Assembly: GCA_902826775.1 (NCBI GenBank)
Contig: CADEHE010000003.1
Location: forward strand, 1 to 64,000
Length of the DNA stretch: 64,000 nucleotides
Direction: 5' to 3'
Origin: an uncultured Pseudomonadota bacterium
Lineage (GTDB): Bacteria; Pseudomonadota; Gammaproteobacteria; Burkholderiales; JALYOK01
Shown: piece after piece, positions 17,070-25,410 of the stretch
Layout of the letters: each line of letters opens with the position of its first letter
How positions within the stretch are numbered: the stretch's first letter is position 1
Notes under the pieces: generated by a model
The model's database searches: none
Told to the model about the DNA's origin: nothing
What the model saw: only the letters and a program-made list of their open reading frames with translations
Program-made: the position numbers and the translations under genes

Positions 17070-18028
17070 ACGAGAGGCTGCGCGCATTGCTGCGGCGGCG
17101 CGAAGCGCTGGCGCTATTGATCGCGCTGCTGCTGGTGGCGATCGCACTGCTGCGCCCAACTTGGAATCGCAGCGGCGCGCTGCATTCTTTCTTGATAGTG
17201 ATCGACATTACGCAAAGCATGAATACACGCGACCAGCGCTTGCGCGGCCAGTTGCATAGCCGGCTTGCTGCGGCAAAAGCGGCGGCGCGGCAAACCATTC
17301 TCGATCTGACATGCGGCTCGCGCGTCGGGCTGATGGTATTCAGCGAATACCGCACTTTCGTGCTTTTCGCGCCAGTGGAGGTGTGCAACAACTTTACCGA
17401 ACTTAGCAACGCGCTGGAGCGTATCGACGGGCGTATGTCCTGGGCCGGCGCAAGTGAAGTGGCTAAAGGTGTCAGCTTCGCTTTGCGCGCACGTCAGGCG
17501 CTGCCGGAACGCCCGCTACTGGTGTTCTTTACTGACGGCCACGAAGCACCGCCGCTCGATCCGCGCTACCGCACGCGCTTCGAAGCGGTCGCGGATCAGC
17601 GGCAAGGTGTGTTGGTCGGTGTCGGCGGCGATCGCCCTATGCCGATTCCAAAGTTCGGCCCGGACGGCCAAGCCCTCGGCTTTTGGCACGTCGATGAAGT
17701 CATGCACGATGATCCGCATAATCTTGGCCGCGGCGGCAGCGTGGCCGGCGAAACCACGGTACACGAGGACGGCGGCCGTGTCGCGACCAAGCGAAGCAAC
17801 GAGCATCTGTCATCGCTGCGCGAGCCCTATCTGAAGGCATTGGCGCAAGAAGCCGGCTTTAGCTATATCCGGCTGCTCGAGGCGCAGCAGACCAGCAGCG
17901 ATCTGCGCGCACTGCCACCGAGCAAAGTAGCGCGTTCGCCCGTTGCGATAGACTGGTTGCCGGCAAGCGGCGCGCTGCTGCTGCTAGTCGTGACGTTACT
18001 TTTTAGCCTGCTGCCGCGCAGACACTAA
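17066..18028 (+). CDS. mxaL: Membrane VWA protein (MxaL-like)
   Basis: A 320-residue protein starting with GTG in a GTGA overlap with mxaK. One N-terminal transmembrane helix is followed by a VWA domain whose first metal motif reads IDITQSMN (D-x-T-x-S, with Thr in place of the first Ser, usual in MxaL/BatB). A C-terminal transmembrane helix (GALLLLVVTLLFSLL) ends the protein. It pairs with MxaC as the second membrane VWA subunit. The next kinase gene begins only 10 bases later, so transcription may continue into it. Confidence 0.78.
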   Translation: MNERLRALLRRREALALLIALLLVAIALLRPTWNRSGALHSFLIVIDITQSMNTRDQRLRGQLHSRLAAAKAAARQTILDLTCGSRVGLMVFSEYRTFVLFAPVEVCNNFTELSNALERIDGRMSWAGASEVAKGVSFALRARQALPERPLLVFFTDGHEAPPLDPRYRTRFEAVADQRQGVLVGVGGDRPMPIPKFGPDGQALGFWHVDEVMHDDPHNLGRGGSVAGETTVHEDGGRVATKRSNEHLSSLREPYLKALAQEAGFSYIRLLEAQQTSSDLRALPPSKVARSPVAIDWLPASGALLLLVVTLLFSLLPRRH

Positions 18029-18038
18029 CTCCCTGAGC

Positions 18039-19472
18039 ATGCTCTACTACCCACGCTCGTTTCTCAAGCTGATCCTGTTGGCGTTGACCTTGGTCATGCT
18101 GCCGTTGGGCTTCGCCTTCTATAACGCGGCAAAGTCAATCGACCGTTTGGCCAACCAGAGCCAGCGAGCGGTCTACGAGGCGGTGCGCGCCACTCAAGCG
18201 GGCAAGACCATGCGTGACCGAGTGGTCGATCTCGAACGCTCAGCGCGGCAGTATTTGGTGCTGGAAGAACCCGCTGTGTTCGAGGCGTACAAGAAGATCC
18301 ATGGTGATTTCGTCAATGCCGCGCGCCGCCTGGAGACCAATCCGCTCGATCCGGATCAACGCGCGCAGCTCAAGCGTCTGGTTGAGCGCGAGGGCAAGCT
18401 TTACGGCACTTTGCTGGCAACACCGGATCGCTCGTTCGACGTGAAGAACCTCATCGGCGAGTACGAAGCGCTGGGCAAGGCAGCACAGCAACTGTTTCTG
18501 AGCACCGATGCGCTCGTCGAGCGTCAAGTGGAAAGCATGCGTAGTGCGACGGCAAAGGCGCAAGAGACGATCTTCTGGCAAGGCATCGCGCTGGTGCCGC
18601 TCGCCGTGCTGGTGGCAATCGGCGCAACTATTCTAATCACCCGGCCGTTCGAGCAAATCAATGATGCCATTCGCCATATGGGCGACGGTGAGCTGTTGAA
18701 ACCGGTCAAGGTAGTCGGTCCGCGTGACTTGGTGAATCTTGGCCAGCGCATGGATTGGCTGCGCTTGCGTCTGCTTGAACTGGAGCAGCAGAAAAACAAA
18801 TTCTTACAGCGCATCTCGCACGAGTTGAAGACGCCGCTTACCGCGTTGCGCGAAGGCAGCGAGTTGCTCGCCGACGAGGTCGTTGGCAAGCTCACTGAGC
18901 AACAACGAGAGGTGTGCACGATTCTGCGTCACAAGTCAGTGCAGCTGCAGCGCCTGATCGAGAATTTGCTCAACTACAGCGCGACGGAATTTCACCGCAC
19001 GCTGCCGCACCCGGAACTCGTTGATGTTTCATCGATCTTAGCCAAAGTGGTCGCCGAGCAGAAATTGGCCCTGCGCGCGCGGGCGGTGCGTTGTAAGTAC
19101 CATGGGCCGCCGATCCAGCTTGAGGCCGATCCCGAGATGCTTCGAGTGATTTTCGACAACCTGTTGTCAAATGCCATCAAGTTTTCTCCGCAAGGGGGCG
19201 CGATTATAATCACCGGAGCAGTGCGCGTACCGAGCGCAATAATCGAGTTTGCAGATCAGGGTCCGGGCGTCGCTGAGGCGGAAGTGCATCGGATTTTTGA
19301 TGCGTTCTACGAAGGCCAAACGCCTTCAGAGGGCCCGGTAAAAGGCAGCGGCTTGGGGCTTGCTATTTGCCGCGACTACGTCAACGCGCACCACGGGCGC
19401 ATCGAGGTGGTGCCCGGCGTCGCGCAAGGCGCCCTGTTCCGAATTACCTTACCACTAGAACAAGGCTCATAA
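18039..19472 (+). CDS. glrK: GlrK/QseE-type sensor histidine kinase
   Basis: A 477-residue membrane kinase. Transmembrane helices lie near residues 10-28 and 180-200 around a helical periplasmic domain. A HAMP-like segment follows, then the H-box LQRISHELKTPLTALREG with His261. The ATPase boxes are visible as DNLLSNAIKFSP, DQGPGV and KGSGLGLAICRDY. The helical sensor, the lipoprotein gene directly behind and the sigma-54 regulator after that match GlrK (QseE)-QseG-GlrR (QseF). In Enterobacterales this system monitors envelope state and controls the sRNA GlmY. Confidence 0.86.
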   Translation: MLYYPRSFLKLILLALTLVMLPLGFAFYNAAKSIDRLANQSQRAVYEAVRATQAGKTMRDRVVDLERSARQYLVLEEPAVFEAYKKIHGDFVNAARRLETNPLDPDQRAQLKRLVEREGKLYGTLLATPDRSFDVKNLIGEYEALGKAAQQLFLSTDALVERQVESMRSATAKAQETIFWQGIALVPLAVLVAIGATILITRPFEQINDAIRHMGDGELLKPVKVVGPRDLVNLGQRMDWLRLRLLELEQQKNKFLQRISHELKTPLTALREGSELLADEVVGKLTEQQREVCTILRHKSVQLQRLIENLLNYSATEFHRTLPHPELVDVSSILAKVVAEQKLALRARAVRCKYHGPPIQLEADPEMLRVIFDNLLSNAIKFSPQGGAIIITGAVRVPSAIIEFADQGPGVAEAEVHRIFDAFYEGQTPSEGPVKGSGLGLAICRDYVNAHHGRIEVVPGVAQGALFRITLPLEQGS

Positions 19473-19474
19473 CC

Positions 19475-20215
19475 ATGAACGCTAGAACAACCACTATAAC
19501 AGCGATCGTTATGCACATCGCAGCTTGCACTCCATTGGAGCCCATTGCGCAGCAGACGGCGCCCACTTCCCCGCCCATCATTCAGGCACGCAACAGCGAC
19601 ACCGATTTGCTGTTGGCGCGATTCGAAGCCACGCGCGCACTGTCCAAAGATGAGTTCAAAGCCGAAGTGGCCAGCGTCCAGCGTCGCTTCGCTGCGACGC
19701 CAACGCCGGCATTGCGCACTGAACTTGCGTTGTTGCTGAGCGCACCGCACGCGGAGACGCGCGATCTGCCACAGGCATCGAAATTGCTTGAAGAGGTAAT
19801 GAAGGACAAACAGAGCAGCGCCGGGCTGCAGAACTTCGCCTCCATGCTTTTCGGACACGTTTCGGCGACCGCGCGACAAGAGGAAAATCTACTAAGCCTG
19901 TCGCAACGCGTGAAGGAGGAACGCAGGCGTGCCGACCAAGCGCAAGGAAAGCTCGAGAGCAGCACTCAGCAACTCGAGCAAAAGCTAAAGGATGAACAGA
20001 AGCGCTTCGAAGCGATCATCGCCAAGCAAGAGGAAACTATTCAGCAATTGAGCGCGAAACTGCGCGAAGAGCAAAAGCGGAGCGAGGACTTGCAACAAAA
20101 GCTCGACGCAATCATGAAGATCGAGAAGAGCTTGATCGAACGGCAGCAACCGAAAGAGACGACTAAAGAAGCGCCTAAAGATGCGAGCAAAGAACCCCCG
20201 AAAGAACCCAAGTAA
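19475..20215 (+). CDS. QseG/YfhG-like coiled-coil lipoprotein
   Basis: A 246-residue protein beginning two bases after glrK. The N-terminus ends in a lipobox-like IAAC (Cys18), so it is probably a lipoprotein. Residues 120-225 are a long charged coiled coil (SQRVKEERRRADQAQGKLES and onward). The tail is Lys/Pro/Glu rich (KETTKEAPKDASKEPPKEPK). Its position between the GlrK and GlrR genes matches QseG, the outer membrane lipoprotein that touches the kinase sensor. Sequence similarity itself is not strong, so the assignment rests largely on context. Confidence 0.72.
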   Translation: MNARTTTITAIVMHIAACTPLEPIAQQTAPTSPPIIQARNSDTDLLLARFEATRALSKDEFKAEVASVQRRFAATPTPALRTELALLLSAPHAETRDLPQASKLLEEVMKDKQSSAGLQNFASMLFGHVSATARQEENLLSLSQRVKEERRRADQAQGKLESSTQQLEQKLKDEQKRFEAIIAKQEETIQQLSAKLREEQKRSEDLQQKLDAIMKIEKSLIERQQPKETTKEAPKDASKEPPKEPK

Positions 20216-20217
20216 GC

Positions 20218-21576
20218 ATGCCGACACCATACAAAATTCTGCTCGTTGACGATGACCTGGAGATTCTGCGTCTGATCTCCATCCGGCTCACCGGCGCGGG
20301 CTATCAAGTTACCGCGCTAGACAGCGCTGAAAAGGCGCTGGCAAGCCTGCAGCGCACACGCCCGAATGTGGTGGTGACGGACCTCAAGATGAATGGCATG
20401 AGCGGCATGGCGCTGTTCGACGCCGTGCAAACTATCAATCCGGCCTTGCCGGTCATCGTGCTCACCGCGCACGCTACCGTACCCGATGCCGTAGAGGCAA
20501 CCAAACGTGGGGTGTTCGGCTACTTAACCAAACCGTTCGATAGCAAGGAATTGCTGGCTCATGTCGAGCGTGCATTGAAAGCCAGCGGCAATAGCGCGGT
20601 GCCGACGGAAGCCACTGCAGATTGGCGCAAAGACATCGTTACGCGCAGCGCGCGCATGGAAGATCTGCTTAGTCAAATCCTCCTGGTGGCGGACAGCGAT
20701 GCCAGTGTTCTGATCCAGGGTGAGAGCGGCACCGGCAAGGAGATGTTGGCAAAGGCGCTGCACAAGGCCAGCCGGCGTCGCGAGCGTGCGTTCGTCGCAA
20801 TCAACTGCGGGGCGATCCCGGAAGCATTGCTCGAGTCCGAGCTGTTCGGCCACACCAAAGGCTCATTCACCGGCGCTACGCGCGATCACCAAGGGCTGTT
20901 CGTCGCCGCCAACGGCGGCACATTGCTGCTCGACGAGATTGGCGACATGCCGCTGGCGTTGCAGGTCAAATTGCTGCGCGTGCTGCAAGACCGCGCGGTT
21001 CGTCCAGTCGGCTCCACGCAAACGCAAGCGGTCGATGTGCGCATCATTTCGGCTACGCATCGCAACCTCGAGCAACACATGGCCAACGGCCAATTCCGCG
21101 AGGATTTGTTTTATCGATTGAACGTCGTTTCGCTCGTAGTGCCGCCGCTAGCGGAGCGGCGCGAGGACGTGCCGCTGCTGGCGACGTTCTTCCTCAACAA
21201 GCTGGCGATGCGCTACCGCAAGCAGGTCACGGGGTTCGCGCCAGAGGCGATGGACGCGTTAGTGAGCGCCGCATGGCCGGGGAATGTGCGTCAGTTGCTC
21301 AACGTGGTTGAGCAATCGTTGGCTTTGAGTACCACGCCGATCGTGCCGCTCACCCTGGTGCATAAGTGCCTGCAGGGCGAACACGAAGCAATACCTTCCT
21401 TTGAGGACGCGCGGCGGCATTTCGAGCGCGAATACCTCATCCAAGTGCTGAAGATAACCAACGGCAACGTGACGCATGCCGCTCGCCTGGCCCGGCGCAA
21501 TCGCACTGAGTTCTACAAGCTATTGCAACGCAATCAGCTCGATCCTGGCTCCTTCAAAGCCGAAGCGCACGCATAG
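20218..21576 (+). CDS. glrR: GlrR/QseF-type sigma-54-dependent response regulator
   Basis: A 452-residue NtrC-family activator. The receiver has DDD at 11-13, phospho-acceptor Asp55 and Lys in LTKPFD. The AAA+ domain has Walker A GESGTGKE, the sigma-54-contact loop written GSFTGA instead of the common GAFTGA, and Walker B LLLDEIGDMP. The C-terminus is a Fis-like helix-turn-helix (GNVTHAARLARRNRTEFYKL). It begins two bases after the lipoprotein gene. A sigma-54 promoter with candidate binding sites lies directly downstream. Confidence 0.92.
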   Translation: MPTPYKILLVDDDLEILRLISIRLTGAGYQVTALDSAEKALASLQRTRPNVVVTDLKMNGMSGMALFDAVQTINPALPVIVLTAHATVPDAVEATKRGVFGYLTKPFDSKELLAHVERALKASGNSAVPTEATADWRKDIVTRSARMEDLLSQILLVADSDASVLIQGESGTGKEMLAKALHKASRRRERAFVAINCGAIPEALLESELFGHTKGSFTGATRDHQGLFVAANGGTLLLDEIGDMPLALQVKLLRVLQDRAVRPVGSTQTQAVDVRIISATHRNLEQHMANGQFREDLFYRLNVVSLVVPPLAERREDVPLLATFFLNKLAMRYRKQVTGFAPEAMDALVSAAWPGNVRQLLNVVEQSLALSTTPIVPLTLVHKCLQGEHEAIPSFEDARRHFEREYLIQVLKITNGNVTHAARLARRNRTEFYKLLQRNQLDPGSFKAEAHA

Positions 21577-21581
21577 CTTTT

Positions 21582-21599
21582 CGTCGTCTTTTAGAGACA
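21582..21599. promoter_or_regulatory. Candidate GlrR binding site 1
   Basis: CGTC-N10-GACA, six bases after the glrR stop. The enterobacterial GlrR site is TGTC-N10-GACA; seven of eight specified bases match. Its centre is about 184 bp upstream of the predicted sigma-54 start at 21775, a plausible enhancer position. Confidence 0.5.
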
Positions 21600-21643
21600 A
21601 GATTAGTCTTATCTTTTCAGCGAGTTACTAATATCAGCCCTTT

Positions 21644-21667
21644 CACCGTCTCCAAACGGAGACGGTG
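21644..21667. promoter_or_regulatory. Candidate GlrR binding site 2 (10 bp inverted repeat)
   Basis: CACCGTCTCC and GGAGACGGTG are perfect 10-base arms around AAAC. The core is CGTC-N10-GACG (21647-21664), matching the GTC-N10-GAC centre of the known GlrR site. Its centre lies about 119 bp upstream of the predicted start and about 65 bp from site 1, roughly six helical turns. No T-tract follows on either strand, which argues against a terminator. Confidence 0.55.
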
Positions 21668-21748
21668 GTCCCAAGCCGAACTGCGCGCCACTCGTCAGAA
21701 TCGTGTTTTTGTCGACTATAATCAATGGGTTAAAGCTTTCATATCAAG

Positions 21749-21764
21749 TGGCACGTTCTGTGCT
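21749..21764 (+). promoter_or_regulatory. Sigma-54 promoter
   Basis: TGGCACG-TTCT-GTGCT matches the -24/-12 consensus TGGCACG-N4-TTGCW at all but one specified base. The GG and GC dinucleotides are exactly 12 bp apart, as required. The predicted transcript starts near 21775. A TATAAT box at 21717-21722 could provide an additional sigma-70 start. Confidence 0.7.
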
Positions 21765-21774
21765 CTAGAAATCG

Positions 21775-21874
21775 CTTGAGCGCTTACTCCTTGAGTCAAG
21801 CGCGATAGCACCCAACAAGTTGTCACTGTGCTGCGGGGTGCGTTGGTGTTGAACCAACAAACCCCGCGTTTTTT
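21775..21874 (+). ncRNA. Candidate GlrR/sigma-54-dependent small RNA
   Basis: About 100 bases run between the sigma-54 promoter and an intrinsic terminator. Hairpin 1 (21780-21803) has stem GCGCTT/AAGCGC extended by ACTC/GAGT with one bulge, and displays ACTCCTT, complementary to a Shine-Dalgarno sequence. Hairpin 2 is the terminator. There is no good reading frame. The layout is analogous to GlmY, the GlrR-controlled sRNA of Enterobacterales, but I see no primary-sequence similarity to it. It could instead be a leader/attenuator of the small gene at 21912, whose AGGAGT is complementary to hairpin 1. Confidence 0.5.
21833..21874 (+). terminator. Intrinsic terminator of the candidate small RNA
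   Basis: GCGGGGT pairs with ACCCCGC (7 bp). An inner GTTGGT/ACCAAC stem caps it with loop GTTGA, and a run of six T follows after one G. This is a strong bidirectional-looking hairpin with a proper T-tract on the plus strand. Confidence 0.8.
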
Positions 21875-21911
21875 GCACGGCTGCGACCCAATAAAACTAG
21901 GAGTCAGAATC

Positions 21912-22154
21912 ATGTCCTCAGGCGCTAAGCCACTGTGCGCATCGTGCCAGTGCAAAACTGTAGAGTTTGTCATCGCATTCTCCGGACCATCTAGCTGCCG
22001 ATCTGCGGATGTGTGCCGCTACGATGAACCGGGCTACCCGTACAAAATCGCCTGCGACAAATTCCGTTCGCAGGCTCACATGGCCGCAGTACCTGCTGAA
22101 ACGTTCGCCCCTCAGCCCATGGCGGAAGCCGCGCGAGGCGCATATGCAAGCTGA
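21912..22154 (+). CDS. Small cysteine-rich hypothetical protein
   Basis: An 80-residue ORF with AGGAG about eight bases before ATG. Six cysteines (residues 9, 12, 14, 29, 35 and 48), including LCASCQC, suggest metal or disulfide binding. No family is recognised and no signal peptide is visible. It follows the candidate sigma-54 transcript and terminator, so it may be expressed by read-through. It overlaps the next small gene by 11 bases. Confidence 0.5.
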   Translation: MSSGAKPLCASCQCKTVEFVIAFSGPSSCRSADVCRYDEPGYPYKIACDKFRSQAHMAAVPAETFAPQPMAEAARGAYAS

Positions 22155-22368
22155 AGCCGACATCCCCGTTCCGCAACCAACCTCGCGCGAATTCAAACTC
22201 GGTTTCACTTCGCGCCGTCGGCGCTTGCGCAATCGATGGAATATCCATATGCGCAAAGATGAACGTGCGCAAGCCAAAGCGTTAAACCGCGACGCCGATC
22301 AAAGCGCTTTAGCAGGTGAAGGCAGCGCGGGCTTACTGGCAGCGGCTGCACCGGCGCTGAAGCTCTAG
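22144..22368 (+). CDS. Small basic hypothetical protein
   Basis: A 74-residue ORF overlapping the preceding cysteine-rich gene by 11 bases. The middle is strongly basic (TSRRRRLRNRWNIHMRKDER) and the end is Ala/Gly/Leu rich. No family is recognised. It may be translated by coupling, but the evidence is only the overlap and the length of the open frame. Confidence 0.35.
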   Translation: MQAEADIPVPQPTSREFKLGFTSRRRRLRNRWNIHMRKDERAQAKALNRDADQSALAGEGSAGLLAAAAPALKL

Positions 22369-22440
22369 AGCCCAACTAGCTCGTCTATGATGCTCGCCGT
22401 CGGCGTGCTGCCCCGTATGTAGTCGCTCTGGTACGCGGCG

Positions 22441-23454
22441 CTACGCCCAGCCGTCGAGCAAACGCTTGTGCTCGACATAGCGAGCGTCGGCGAGCGCTAA
22501 CGGAGCGCTAGTTTCGATTGTCCGCGCATGCATAGTCATCCGCAACGCTGCGGCTTGATCTTGGTAATGCGGGAATCCCGTGAGTAGCTCATCTGCGGAC
22601 TCGGGCGAGTTACATACAAGCACCATGTCACATCCAGCGTTCAATGCCTTTGCGGCTCTTGAGCATATACCCCCTTCTGCATGGGCACCCGCCATACTCA
22701 AATCGTCGCTAAAGATTACGCCGGAGAATCCCAGTTCGGTGCGTAATACCTCGCGCAACCAGCGCACCGAGTAACCGGCGGGCAGCGGATCGATCGCTGG
22801 AAACACGACATGGGCCGGCATAATGCCGCCAAGCGCCGGTGCGCAGCGAGCAAACGGCAGCAGATCACGGCGCTTAATCTCAGCGAGTTCGCGTTCATCG
22901 ACCGCCACCTCGTGATGCGAATCAGCGTGAGCATAGCCATGTCCGGGAAAATGCTTGCCCACCGCGCGCACCCCGGCAGAGCGGAGCCCTTCTACTAACG
23001 CCAGCCCCAGCTCCGCCACGGCGTGCGGTTCGCTGTGTAGCGCGCGATCACCGATGACACTGCTTGCGCCGTAGTCAAGATCGAGCACTGGGGCGAAACT
23101 AAAATCGACGCCGTGGCAGCGCAACTCGGAACCGATCACGTAGCCGGTCGCATGCGCCAACCGCAAACCTTCAGCCTGATCGGCATCCCACGCTGCCCCG
23201 AGGCGTCGCATCGGCGGGATTTCCGTGAATCCCAAGCGAAAGCGCTGCACCCGGCCACCTTCTTGGTCCGCTGCGATCAGCAGCGGCGGATCGCGGAGCG
23301 CGCGGATAGCCGTGGTGAGCCGCAGCAGCTGGCTGGGCGACTGATAGTTGCGCGCAAAGAGGATTACCCCGCCGACCAGAGGATTGCCTAAGCGGTGTTC
23401 ATCCTCAGCGGTAAGATCGAGCCCCGCGACATCAAGCATGACTGGTCCCAGCAT
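22441..23454 (-). CDS. nagZ: Beta-N-acetylhexosaminidase (muropeptide recycling)
   Basis: A 337-residue cytoplasmic family-3 glycoside hydrolase that removes GlcNAc from anhydromuropeptides. The loop [17 protein letters not shown] carries the His-Asp catalytic pair typical of NagZ, and the nucleophile Asp is in [10 protein letters not shown]. Length is normal. It closes the lepA-to-nagZ operon, 26 bases after acpS, as in many betaproteobacteria. Confidence 0.95.
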   Translation of the reverse strand: MLGPVMLDVAGLDLTAEDEHRLGNPLVGGVILFARNYQSPSQLLRLTTAIRALRDPPLLIAADQEGGRVQRFRLGFTEIPPMRRLGAAWDADQAEGLRLAHATGYVIGSELRCHGVDFSFAPVLDLDYGASSVIGDRALHSEPHAVAELGLALVEGLRSAGVRAVGKHFPGHGYAHADSHHEVAVDERELAEIKRRDLLPFARCAPALGGIMPAHVVFPAIDPLPAGYSVRWLREVLRTELGFSGVIFSDDLSMAGAHAEGGICSRAAKALNAGCDMVLVCNSPESADELLTGFPHYQDQAAALRMTMHARTIETSAPLALADARYVEHKRLLDGWA

Positions 23455-23480
23455 GATCCCTCCCTTAGCGAGGCACGCGT

Positions 23481-23861
23481 TTAAGCGCGCTCCAATACGA
23501 CGAACGCCACCGCGGTATCCAGTTCGTCAGTAATTGAAATATGTGCCGCGCCGATGCCCCATTCTTGCATGCGCGCGGCCAGCAATGGATGCGGCACAAT
23601 CAAAGGTTTGCCGCGCCGGTCATGACCCACCTCGATAAAGCGCCACGTCACCGGAGTGCGAATACCGGTGCCCATCGCTTTGGAAAAAGCTTCCTTAGCG
23701 GCGAAACGCTTAGCCAAGAATCGCTCCGGCTGCTTGCGCTTTTGGAAGTCGGCGAATTCACGCTCCGCGAGAATGCGTTGCGCAAATCTCTCGCCAAAAC
23801 GTTCGAGCGCACGCTTGATGCGCGACACCGCGATCACGTCAATGCCGGTGCCGTAAATCAT
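23481..23861 (-). CDS. acpS: Holo-[acyl-carrier-protein] synthase
   Basis: A 126-residue enzyme that transfers 4'-phosphopantetheine to acyl carrier protein. The magnesium-binding [12 protein letters not shown] at the N-terminus and [16 protein letters not shown] in the middle are the two defining motifs. Length is normal. It lies between pdxJ and nagZ, its usual place. Confidence 0.96.
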   Translation of the reverse strand: MIYGTGIDVIAVSRIKRALERFGERFAQRILAEREFADFQKRKQPERFLAKRFAAKEAFSKAMGTGIRTPVTWRFIEVGHDRRGKPLIVPHPLLAARMQEWGIGAAHISITDELDTAVAFVVLERA

Positions 23862-23895
23862 GGTTATGCGCGCACCGCGGAACGCGCGCTGCGCC

Positions 23896-24630
23896 TCATG
23901 CCATCCCTCCGGCAGCGGTCAGCATGAGCCGCTTCATTTCTCGCACCGCTTGTTGCCAGCCAACAAATAACGCCTGCGCGACGATCGCGTGGCCGATATT
24001 GAGTTCCTGCACTTGCGGCAACGCGGCGACGGGGACGACGTTGTGGTAGTGCAGGCCGTGCCCGGCGTTCACGCTTAGCCCGATTTCCTGCGCATGGGCC
24101 GCCGCCGCTGCGATGCGTTTCAATTCGGCCATTTGCGTCTGCGCTTGCTCAGCTTGCGCATAGGCTCCGGTGTGAATCTCTATGACCGGAGCAAGCGTTC
24201 GTCGCGCAGCGTCGATTTGCTTCAGATCCGGATCGATGAACAGTGAAACGCGCACGCCGGCTTCGTGCAAGCGCGCCACCGCTTCAGCAATTCTTTCGCA
24301 ATGGACCGTGACATCCAAACCGCCCTCCGTGGTGAGCTCTTGGCGCCGCTCGGGAACGAGACAGACATCTTGTGGACGCAGGCGCTGCGCGAACGCCAGC
24401 ATCGGCTCGGTCACGGCCAGCTCTAAGTTCATGCGCGTCTTCAACACTTCGCGCAGCACCTCCACATCACGGTCCTGAATATGGCGTCGATCTTCGCGCA
24501 GATGCAGCGTGATGGCGTCCGCGCCCGCGGTCTCCGCCTGCAGCGCGGCCTCTATCGGGCTCGGATAGCGCGTGCCGCGTGCTTGCCGCAGTGTCGCAAC
24601 GTGATCGATATTGACACCAAGTTTGATCAT
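23896..24630 (-). CDS. pdxJ: Pyridoxine 5'-phosphate synthase
   Basis: A 244-residue TIM-barrel enzyme of the DXP-dependent vitamin B6 pathway. It starts [19 protein letters not shown], where the Asp and His belong to the active site, and has [11 protein letters not shown] for phosphate binding. The ATG at 24630 gives the usual N-terminus; an upstream in-frame start adds only seven unmatched residues. recO precedes it and acpS follows. Confidence 0.96.
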   Translation of the reverse strand: MIKLGVNIDHVATLRQARGTRYPSPIEAALQAETAGADAITLHLREDRRHIQDRDVEVLREVLKTRMNLELAVTEPMLAFAQRLRPQDVCLVPERRQELTTEGGLDVTVHCERIAEAVARLHEAGVRVSLFIDPDLKQIDAARRTLAPVIEIHTGAYAQAEQAQTQMAELKRIAAAAAHAQEIGLSVNAGHGLHYHNVVPVAALPQVQELNIGHAIVAQALFVGWQQAVREMKRLMLTAAGGMA

Positions 24631-24653
24631 GTATGTCCGTGCCGCACCCAAGT

Positions 24654-25373
24654 TTAAAGCGCCTGCAAGTCGCGCAACAGCTGCCGCGTATGCAATAGCG
24701 CGCCGTTCAATTGATGCCCAATAGCAGCACGCATAATTTGCTTACTCTGCAGGCTGGTGATCGGGTCGCTATAGTCCGCGCTATTCATGTCCAAAAACGT
24801 CTTGCCCAAGAATTTTACTGTATCGCCGTCACCGCCTTGCGCCAGCGGCCCGCGCTCGAGGCTGAACCCGTAGAGACGCTCGGCGATCACAGGCTCGTCA
24901 GTATCTGCGGTGCGCAACAGATTCAGCGCATAGCCAAGCTCGCGCAGCAGCGTCAATTCAAAACTGCGCAACAGCGGTTCGACGCTGCTGCCTTGAGCTA
25001 ACTTCGGCAGCACGTCACGGTAGGCATCGTATAGTTGCTCGTGCGGATCTTCGCGCGCCACTAGCTTAAGCAGAAGCTCGTTCAGGTAAAAGCCGCAAAG
25101 AATTCCCATGCCTAACAACGGCACCAGCGCCGCGTCCCACTCGACGCCGCCTAACGTGCGCAGCTCGGCTTTGCCGAACCAACTCAACTGCAGCGGTTGG
25201 AATTGACGGATCAGACCGCGTATCCCGGAACGCGGCCGCCGCGCGCCCTTCGCGATCATGGCAACGCGTCCATGATGACGCGTGAAAGTTTCGACGATCA
25301 GGCTGGTTTCTTGATATGGATAAGTATGCAGAACGAACGCTTCGTCCTGTTGCCGCTTATCTGAATTCGCCAC
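24654..25373 (-). CDS. recO: DNA repair protein RecO
   Basis: A 239-residue recombination mediator of the RecFOR pathway. The N-terminal OB-fold ([20 protein letters not shown]) and the helical part with [20 protein letters not shown] are characteristic. Length is normal. It lies 37 bases after era, in the conserved era-recO-pdxJ order. Confidence 0.94.
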   Translation of the reverse strand: MANSDKRQQDEAFVLHTYPYQETSLIVETFTRHHGRVAMIAKGARRPRSGIRGLIRQFQPLQLSWFGKAELRTLGGVEWDAALVPLLGMGILCGFYLNELLLKLVAREDPHEQLYDAYRDVLPKLAQGSSVEPLLRSFELTLLRELGYALNLLRTADTDEPVIAERLYGFSLERGPLAQGGDGDTVKFLGKTFLDMNSADYSDPITSLQSKQIMRAAIGHQLNGALLHTRQLLRDLQAL

Positions 25374-25410
25374 TCAATCGCTCTGTTGCTGACGCCCGGC
25401 CTCAGGCCGA

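Noticed and set aside
21644..21667. 10 bp inverted repeat read as a glrR terminator
   Set aside because: No T-tract follows on either strand. The GTC-N10-GAC core and distance to the sigma-54 promoter fit a regulator site better.
21729..21880. 6S RNA or a direct glmY homologue
   Set aside because: The predicted fold lacks the large central bulge of 6S RNA and I see no sequence match to GlmY. Only the regulatory layout is similar.
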